Source: Coptis chinensis (lineage: Eukaryota; Streptophyta; Magnoliopsida; Ranunculales; Ranunculaceae). Taken from it: a stretch of DNA of 64,000 nucleotides. Position 1 is the stretch's first letter; each line of letters opens with the position of its first letter. Shown one piece after another: positions 56,510-64,000 of the stretch. The position numbers were made by a program, and so were the translations under genes. Location: positions 11,881,501 to 11,945,500 of the forward strand of contig CM027381.1 of assembly GCA_015680905.1 (NCBI GenBank), in the 5' to 3' direction. The notes beneath the pieces were generated by a model. The model made no database searches and was not told the origin of the DNA. It saw only the letters and a program-made list of their open reading frames with translations.

Positions 56510-58295
56510 CTGCTGAAATTATTAATCAAAGCAATATTAGACATTTAAAATTGGTTAATAACAACTAAATTTATAATGTAAGAGTAAACAGTTTATCACA
56601 TTTGTCACTGTTATATATACTGACTGACATCCATAGCATATATAAGAAAGTGATTGATCAAAACTAATGGAACCATTTTATGAGACAAATTCTCAAACAG
56701 ACAAACTCACAATTAAAACCATTTGATCACTTAAAAAAATAGCCATCAATAAGACTAAAGAATAGGAAAAAAAAATAGCCGTTACTGACTTGCAAACATC
56801 TTACATAGTAAATTGAAGTCAAATAATATAATACTATTTTGATGAGAAATAGAAGCTACATTAACAAATGAAAATAGAATTCTAAACGCATTCCAGTTTA
56901 AGATTTTGAGGTAACGGAATCTAAAAACCCAACGCTAAAATTATCACCATAAAACCCAAATAAGATCCTGCATTATCACCTACAATATAGATGTGTTCCA
57001 ACGTCGGACATAATCTTATAGATATACTCATAGACATGAAATGAAAAATTATTTGAAAGAAAGCGGTTACTCATAGTTAGAAACAACTATGAAATATGCA
57101 TTAGCAATTAAGTCAATTGTTTTTTGTTTATCGTTACATGAGGGAAGAAAATAGTAACAACAAACGGAGTGAAAATAATCCTATTTGCTACATGTTAATG
57201 CAAAGAAGAAAATCAATTCAAACCGTAAGTATAATTAAACAGCTTTGAAGTTAATGTGATAAATACTGGAATTAATATGTTAGATAGTGCCGGAAATCAA
57301 TTCCCATATGAAATTAAAATCACCAAACCCTAGCCTTCTCGCAATTAAAACCTCAACTTACGATTTATATTATTTTAACTCCGAAACTAGTGTTGTTACT
57401 ACTAATAATTTTCTTCACCAAAATTCATCTTTTTCTTTATTACTACTAATAATTTACTTTAATTTCCTATTACATCATAAATTTACTTACCCAGGAGAGG
57501 GAAAAAAATAGACAATTTCAAAAGCAATTATAGCTAACAAAAACATACTATTAAATGATCTAATAGCCAAGACAAATAAACCAAATTTAAAAAGCATTCA
57601 AACAAAATAAAAAAATTGAACACTCACCATTAGAAGAAGAATTTCCATTTTCATTAACATGATTCTTTCTTTCCATCACTAACAACAACAACAACAACAA
57701 CCGAAAGCTTCAATTTCGAAACCCCAAATCCAAAAAAGTTCGTATCATCAACTGGTCAACTCTTCCTCTTGATATTGAACAAAATACTATCTTTCAAACA
57801 TTGCATAGTAGCTTATGAAGTATTGTATCATGCTTTATATACAATAGTATTGTAGTCGTATTTATTGATTAGAAAGCTGGTGATGAATGGATACATACCC
57901 CGTCTAAGGAAAGACTGAGATCATCCATAATTCCTTATTGTATAGGTGATGAATAAAACTACATGCATAACAACCACAAATATATTTAGTATTTTATATA
58001 CAAAGTGAAGATGTTTGTGTGGAATACGCTTATACCTTGCTTGGTCATCCTTCCTAGCATCTACAATGACATGATACCCACTAAGGTTAAACAGATGATA
58101 AAGGGGAGGTATATGAGGAGGTATAAGAAAAAAAGACCGTAAAAAGCAAGTTTAAATGTTTCGGCAATAACCTGCTTCAACACAACGAGAGCAAATGATA
58201 ATGAACGCACTAAGATATAGAGAAAATTTGATGTTGGGATCAAGGAAATTTGATATTGAGATGAAACTGAACCAAGACAATGGTTGGCTACGTAC
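56510..58295. other. Unassigned AT-rich region
   Basis: No protein motif is recognised. A (CAA)n run lies at 57680-57703. Short open stretches on both strands have no family match. Confidence 0.3.
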
Positions 58296-60371
58296 TTGGG
58301 GTGTGCACGGGTCGGTTCGGGTTGGATTTAGGCTAAAACTGACCACATAACCGACCCTGTCGGTTTATGCAATATCGTAACCGACTCGACCCTATAGACT
58401 CAACCGACCCACAACCGACTCGACCAAATTCTATCCTAACCGATACTCGACCAAAACTGATTGTTGGTCGGTTTACCCGATTATAACTAACCCGACCCCA
58501 AATTCTTATAACCTCTCTGTGACAAAATTCTGATTATAACAGAAGTTATTGAACTAAAAAAAAGGGAGATATTTTCTAGGCCTTACGACAACCTCTCTGT
58601 GACAGTCCAGTCCAAGGAGCCTGACAAAAAAGTGGTCATGCCCAAACCTCTCTGTGACAGTTCAGTCCTAGAATAGATATAAGCATCTGAGTCTCAAATA
58701 TTAACCATTTCACAGCACAACATTTTTTTCCAATAATAACAGCACACAACACATGATAATATGGTGAGAGCCTAAGAGAATTCTAATGGCAGAAATATAT
58801 AGAGTAAACAAGCCACATAGATTTAGAGCAAATCAGATAGTATACCAACACCATAATACTGAATAAGTTTAAATAGCTACAACAACTTAAGCCCAACTTC
58901 AAATTGGCTTGCAACTCTCTCTAACTCTCTGAACAACATAAGGATCGCTGCTTCAGACATCACGAACAACAAGATTAATGCCTCGATGGACATGAATTTT
59001 GAGAAGACCCAAAAGATGCACCATCACAGATAAACCAAAATCTGCGAAGAAATTAATTTTTTCAGAGAGACATTAAGGTAAAAAATAAGAACTCCACCTT
59101 AGTGAAAGCTTGAAAACATATCCAAGACAACACATTTAGGTAGTAACAAAAAGAGGGAAAAAAATGCATAGAGATTTAATAATGTTAGCAATAGGTATAG
59201 TGTAATTCAAAGTATACCTAGCTTCTAAGAGGGTATATGTTGAAGACTCTCTCCAATATGACAAAAGTTTTTTGTACGTATCACCCACCTGTGGTGCAAA
59301 GAAATAGATGTAGTGCATTAGGACCACAAATAGAGTCATGGTAAAGATAATAGTTGATAAACTTATGGTAAGAACTCATTCTTGAAAAATAGGCATAGTA
59401 CCCAGGTAGTGTGGGACTGACTATTAACACCTACTTTCATTTCCATGGCCAACGCACTCCATCCCACTGCACCCTCTCCATGCAGGCTAAATGTAGAAAT
59501 TCTTCTTCCTATGCTTACACTAATGTAGTCTCTTGTAGGCTAGAAATTGGATTAAATTCAAGCCCATGCTCATTTGGCTTCTACCGACTAGTCATCACAT
59601 ACATATTCAAATTACATATAACAAATCTAAAACAGAAAAATGAAAAGAAAAAATGGATCATAAACCAAAACAAAAAATAACTTACTATATAACCAAAAAC
59701 CAATAGCATCCACAAAGGCCAAAACTATCCACAGAAGCCATAACTATCAAAACAAAACCTATCCACATGATCCACATCTATCTGCCTATCCACACCATCA
59801 AGCTTTAAGCACAACTACATTTCATAACAAAAAAATAATAATCCAACTTATTCAAGTTCACAAATAGACATAGTGAATGAACTTCACAAAAAAATAAACT
59901 TAAAAATCTGATTACCAATCAATTCTCCACAACATTAGGCTCAGAAGAAGTCGATCCAAATAATTCTACAAAACAAAAAAGAACACAAGCATATACATAC
60001 GTAAGTTGAACTACACAAGTACATATTTTAACATAAGAAAATAATGATAAACTAAACATATTACCTCCATCTAGTTTATCATATTGCTCGATATCATCCA
60101 TTGACTGTCGAAGATTAATTGGAATTGATGGAGAACGAAGCCAATCTTGTGCACAAATAAGAGCTTCCACTGTGTTAGGAGCTAATATAATACGGAAAGG
60201 GTCAAGTTTTACGCCCCGGGTGCTAAATGCAGACTCAAAAGCTATGGAAGATATCGGAACTGCCAAAACATCATGTGCAACAAGAGAAAGGATCTGGTAC
60301 CTAGAAGCGTTGATCTTCCACCAACCCAAAATGTCAAACTTATCCCCACCAACTTCATTCGTTTCAGCCGA
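58296..60371 (-). mobile_element. Inverted partial hAT copy (3' end)
   Basis: The left edge reads TTGGGGTGTGCACGGGTCGG, a slightly changed hAT terminus, followed by a dense set of CCGACCC/GGTCGGTT subterminal motifs to about 58500. Further in, the segment 59529-60371 is an inverted near-copy of 63166-64000. The homology stops abruptly at 60371 within the transposase gene. AACCTCTCTGTGACAG occurs three times at 58510-58665. Only the last part of the transposase is present, so this copy is a 3'-end fragment facing the full-length gene. Confidence 0.72.
59919..60371 (-). pseudogene. hAT transposase C-terminal dimerisation domain (inverted copy)
   Basis: The minus strand reads WWKINASRYQILSLVAHDVL, then PISSIAFESAFSTRG, LDPFR and PNTVEALICAQDWL, the signature of the hAT C-terminal dimerisation domain. 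It is better preserved in this domain than the plus-strand copy (which reads ESTFSI and then shifts frame). The final mini-exon region (near 59920-59970) is also preserved. The frame is truncated at 60371. Confidence 0.85.
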
Positions 60372-60375
60372 CTAA

Positions 60376-60545
60376 ACTGACTGACTTGACCTGAACAAAG
60401 CCATATGGGTCGGTTATCCATTTAAAATGGTTTGGATCGATTTGTGCAATTGCAAAATCGACAGGGTCGATTTGGTGCTCAGTTTAGATTTGGGATAACC
60501 GAAAATAACCGACCCGATCTGCAATATATCAATATACTAGAATTA
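60376..60545. repeat. hAT subterminal motif cluster
   Basis: GGGTCGGTTATCC, GGATCGATTTG, AGGGTCGATTTGG and ATAACCGACCCGA are packed in 170 bp. They are the same motif family as at 58310-58500. The cluster lies between the inverted 3' copy and the 5' leader of the plus-strand transposase gene, and probably marks the original 5' end. Confidence 0.6.
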
Positions 60546-60549
60546 GTAG

Positions 60550-61456
60550 AAATGTATCGTACCAATTAGTAAAAAACCATTAACTAAGACAGAGCTGCCA
60601 CACCCCCTGCCCACCAGTCTAGCTGCCACCCTTTAGCCAGTTCTTCATTTCTTGCTTTCTCTCTCATTTCCCACCACCATTCCTCCACCACTCATCCATC
60701 AGTCATCACCATTAACAGTAATCATATGGTTTCAATTTCAATTGCTTAACTGTGATTTTCTTCGTCTCTTTCTTCATTCGAATCAAGGTAAGTAATTTAA
60801 ATGGTTTTCATTGATTATTTGATTTTTTGGATTGCATTAATTGCGTATCTAAAATTATTGTTACCCAAGGTCAGTTCTTTTCTTTTTTCTTACACTCTAA
60901 TATTCATTGTTGTTAGTTTAGTCTGTTTGAATGTTTCATTGTTTGATTAAATGGTTTTCATTGAGTGTTTGATGATATAGTTTGAATGCAAGATAATGTA
61001 TTTAGTTTGATGATATAGTTTGAATGTTGACAATATATCCCACTATCGATATGAGAAAGGATATAGTTTAGACAAATGAACTAAAGAATATGATACACTT
61101 AGGTTACTTCTACATCTTTCAATAAGTAAAAATAATAAAAAGGTTTGTTCTACTACTGATTATGCTGTTGCTAGTGTTTCTTTTCCTCTTGTTTTAAGAG
61201 GGTGGAAGCGCTTTTTGTCGAGATATAGTTTAGTTTTGTTTACAAATGATTATAAATGATAGTGCACTATGGCGCTATTATATATATGATATAGTTTAGT
61301 TTGAATTGTATTGTAATGATATAGTTTTAAGTGTTTGATGATATAGTTATAGTTTGAATGTTGTGAATTTAGCCTATGTTTCAGCATTTGCTGATTATTA
61401 GATTGACCATTAAACTGTTAATTTTTTGTCTCTTCAGGAAAACAATCTCATTGGAG
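60550..61456 (+). other. Leader/intron of the hAT transposase gene
   Basis: A C-rich leader (60600-60720) is followed by an AAGGTAAGTAA donor-like site near 60786 and a T-rich stretch up to TCTTCAGG near 61433, which resembles an acceptor. Short phrases such as GATGATATAGTTTGAATG recur several times at 60970-61360. No coding is visible before the ATG at 61457. Confidence 0.45.
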
Positions 61457-63611
61457 ATGGCTTCTACTGAGGTTCCTAGTGATGGTCCATCTCTACAGTC
61501 AACTGTCGAAAATCCTACGGATACGGTCGATCCTACTATGGAAGGTAATAAAAGAAAATCCTCATCTTCTCCTTCTTAGGATCATTTTCATAAGATAGAG
61601 GGTTGTGATCCCAAAAATCCAAGAGCCAAATGTAATTATTGCCATATTAATTATGATATTGTGCTTTGAAAGGTAATGTAACTTCTAATATGTTGAGCCA
61701 TATGAAAGTATGTAAGAAGAATCCTAACAATAAGGTGGTGGCTGATAAATCGCAACAAACATTGTCTTTCAAAGATAAAGAGCTTGTTGATGTTCGTTTT
61801 AGCTTAAAAGCTTGTAAAGATGCTCTATCTAGAATGATTATTATTGATGAGTTGCCGTTTAGTTTTGTGGAGGGTGAAGGGTTTCGATATTTTGTGAAGG
61901 TTATACAGCCCAAGTCTACAAATTTGCCCTATCGGACTCAAGTTGGTAGGGATTACATCACACTTTACATGGAGGAGAGAAGAAAGTTAAAGAGTTTTCT
62001 ACATGGTAATAGAATATGTATAACAATTGACACTTGAACATCTATTCAAAACTTAAATTACATGGTTTTGACTGCTCATTTCATCGATAGTGATTGGAAC
62101 TTACAAAAAAGGATTATGAATTTTTGTCTTTGGAAAGATGTTAGAGAAGTGTCTTCTTAATTAGGGTGTCCATAGTCTTTTTACTGTAACTATTGATAAT
62201 GCAAGTTCTAATTCTGTTGCCATTGATTACTTGAAGAAAAGTAAAAATATTGGGAAAGACACCGTTATGGAACATAAGTATTTACATATGAGATGTTGTG
62301 CTCACATCCTAAATCTTATTGTTTATGATGACTTGAAAGATGTTAATGATGCTATTTTTCGAGTACGTACTACAGTGAGGTATGTGAGGTCATCTCCATC
62401 TAGGTTGGCCAGGTTCAAGGAGTGTGTGAAGGAAGAACAAATAGAGTGCACCAAACTTTTATGCTTAGATGTGGCAACTAGATGGAATGCGACATTCATG
62501 AAGTTAGAAATTGCTGAGAAGTTCCAAAGTGCCTTTGAGTTATTGGAGCTTGAAGACCCACAGTACACCCTTTACTTTGATGATGACAATATCAAGGGGC
62601 CTCCAACCTTAACTGATTGGAATAGTGCTAGATTATTTGTGAAATTTCTAAGAGTTTTCTATAAGGCAACATTGCGATTTTTAAGTTCTTGTTATGGTAC
62701 CTCGAATAATTTCTTTAGTGAAACTCTACTTGTTCAGAAGAATTTGATATAGTTTAATGGAAGTGAGGATGCACGTTTGAGATCAATGGCGTTACGTATG
62801 CAAGCTAAATTTGATAAGTATTGGGATGTGGATAAGATTAACATTTTGTTATATGTTGGTGTTGTGCTTGATCCCCGTTTCAAGAAGAAGTATGTGTCTT
62901 TAATTCCTTCAAATAGTTGTATGTAGAAATTAAAGCTACTGATGAAATAAAGAAAGTGAAAGATGTTTTGGTTGCGTTGTATGAGTGGTATGTTGGGCAC
63001 TATCCTTCTTCAAATCAGCCACCTCTTGATGCGAACGTGACAAACAACAAGCCGAATGGATGTTGATGATGATGAGCAAGATCCTACTATACTAGCTGCC
63101 GAATTTTAGCAACACTTGCTAGAGGAAGATAACTTATAGAATAAGTCTGAGGTTGAGAGGTTTTTGGCTGAAACTAATGAAGTTGGTGGGGATAAGTTTG
63201 ACATTTTGGGTTGGTGGAAGATCAACGCTTCTAGGTACCGGATCCTTTCTCTTTTTCCACGTGATGTTTTGGCTGTTCCGATATCTTACGTAGCTTCTGA
63301 GTCTACATTTAGCATCAATGATACTTGACCCTTTCCGTAGTTCATTAGCTCCTAACACGGTGGAAGCCCTTATTTGTGCACAAGATTGGCTTCATTCTCC
63401 ATAAATTCCAATTAATCATCAACAGTCAATGGATGATATCGAGCAATATGATAAACTAGGTGGATGTAATATGTTTAGTCTATTGTTATTTTCTTATGTT
63501 AAAATATGTACTTGTGTAGTTCGACTTACATATGTATATGCTTGTGTTCTTTTTTGTTTTGTAGAATTATTTGGATCGAGTTCTTCTGAGCCTAATGCTG
63601 CGGAGAATTGA
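61457..63611 (+). pseudogene. hAT-family transposase, degraded
   Basis: The ATG at 61457 opens MASTEVPSDGPS. A BED-type zinc finger follows (KCNYCHINYD, then SHMKVCKK, with the frame broken by a TGA near 61668). Then come LPFSFVEGEGFRYF, the central region (MRCCAHILNLIVYDDL, LCLDVATRWNATFMKLE, DWNSARLFVKFLRVFY), VVLDPRFKKKYV, and the dimerisation domain (GWWKINASRYRILSLFPRDVL, then PNTVEALICAQDWL). The last exon ends at TGA 63609. Domain order is that of plant RICESLEEPER/hAT transposases. At least four stops or frameshifts (61577, 61668, 62036, 62157, 62750 and 63300 regions) inactivate it. Confidence 0.85.
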
Positions 63612-64000
63612 TTGGTAATCAGGTTTTTAAGTTTATTTTTTTGTGAAGTTCATTCACTATGTCTATTTGTGAACTTGAATAAGTTGGATTTTTTGTTTGT
63701 TATGAAATGCAGTGGTGCTTAGACCTTGATGATGTGGATAAGCAGATAGATGTGGATCATGTGGATAGCTTTTGTTTTGATAGCTGTGGCTTCTATGGAT
63801 AGTTTTGGCCTTTGTGGATGCTATTGGTTTCATGGTTATATAGTAAGTTATTTTTTGGTTTGGTTTATGATCCATTTTTTCTTTTCATTTTTCTGTTTTA
63901 GATTTGTTGTATGGTATTTTAATATGTATGTTATGACTAGTCGGTAGAAGCCAAATGAGCATGGGCTTGAATTTAATCCAATTTCTAGCCTACTAGAGAC
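63166..64000. repeat. Right arm of an inverted repeat with 59529-60371
   Basis: The sequence from GGCTGAAACTAATGAAG onward is matched in reverse complement from 60371 down. At the window end CTAGAAATTGGATTAAATTC matches 59545-59564 inverted. The arm continues beyond the window. Confidence 0.88.

Overview
This window looks like gene-poor, repeat-rich nuclear DNA from a flowering plant, most likely a eudicot. It is AT-rich and made of nested plant transposon families: CACTA/En-Spm, hAT, a Mutator-like fold-back, a LINE, and Athila- and Tat-type Ty3/gypsy elements. Between and inside them are broken, intron-bearing fragments of ordinary plant genes. I found no intact host gene, rRNA, tRNA or CRISPR array. 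Nearly every coding region carries stops, frameshifts or truncation.

Layout. 1-5.1 kb is a mosaic. It holds a DUF4378 (LONGIFOLIA/TRM-type) fragment on +, a SAC-domain phosphoinositide phosphatase pseudogene on -, two diverged direct repeats and a stray CACTA transposase N-terminus. About 5.2-21.94 kb is one large CACTA element on -. It encodes TNP2, DUF4218 and DUF4216, then a second gene with Transposase_24, a coiled coil, three DUF8039 exons and a C48/Ulp1 protease. A LINE (about 10.0-12.4 kb) is nested in it, and it carries a captured NPF/NRT1-PTR transporter fragment on +. 22.46-23.89 kb is a Mutator-like fold-back element with a pure A/T core.

23.99-34.75 kb is the 3' half of an Athila-like retroelement on +. 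It has an integrase end, then three tandem, mutually diverged ORFs of ATHILA ORF-1/plant-transposon-protein type. The first ORF is split by a solo LTR. After these come a 1.5-kb conserved non-coding block, a hairpin with a polypurine tract, and the 3' LTR. 34.85-41.3+ kb is a Tat-type Ty3/gypsy element on - with an 87-bp tandem array beyond its integrase. A CACTA-type element (37.295-40.944 kb) carrying a multi-exon D-glycerate 3-kinase fragment splits it. 44.85-46.5 kb holds a solo LTR, a 238-bp duplication and a tetraspanin remnant.

48.330-56.504 kb is a structurally complete LTR element on - with a perfect TATAG target-site duplication. I see a gag-like remnant but no pol, so it is probably non-autonomous. 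58.3-64.0 kb is a hAT region with one transposase pseudogene on + and an inverted duplicate of the hAT 3' end on -.

The strongest leads are these: two CACTA-type elements that each captured an intron-containing host gene fragment; two oppositely oriented retroelements sharing a 1.5-kb non-coding block bracketed by hairpin/polypurine motifs; the three-ORF cluster downstream of an integrase; and the inverted 3'-end hAT structure. Family names come from recognising motifs by eye. No database search or alignment software was run.
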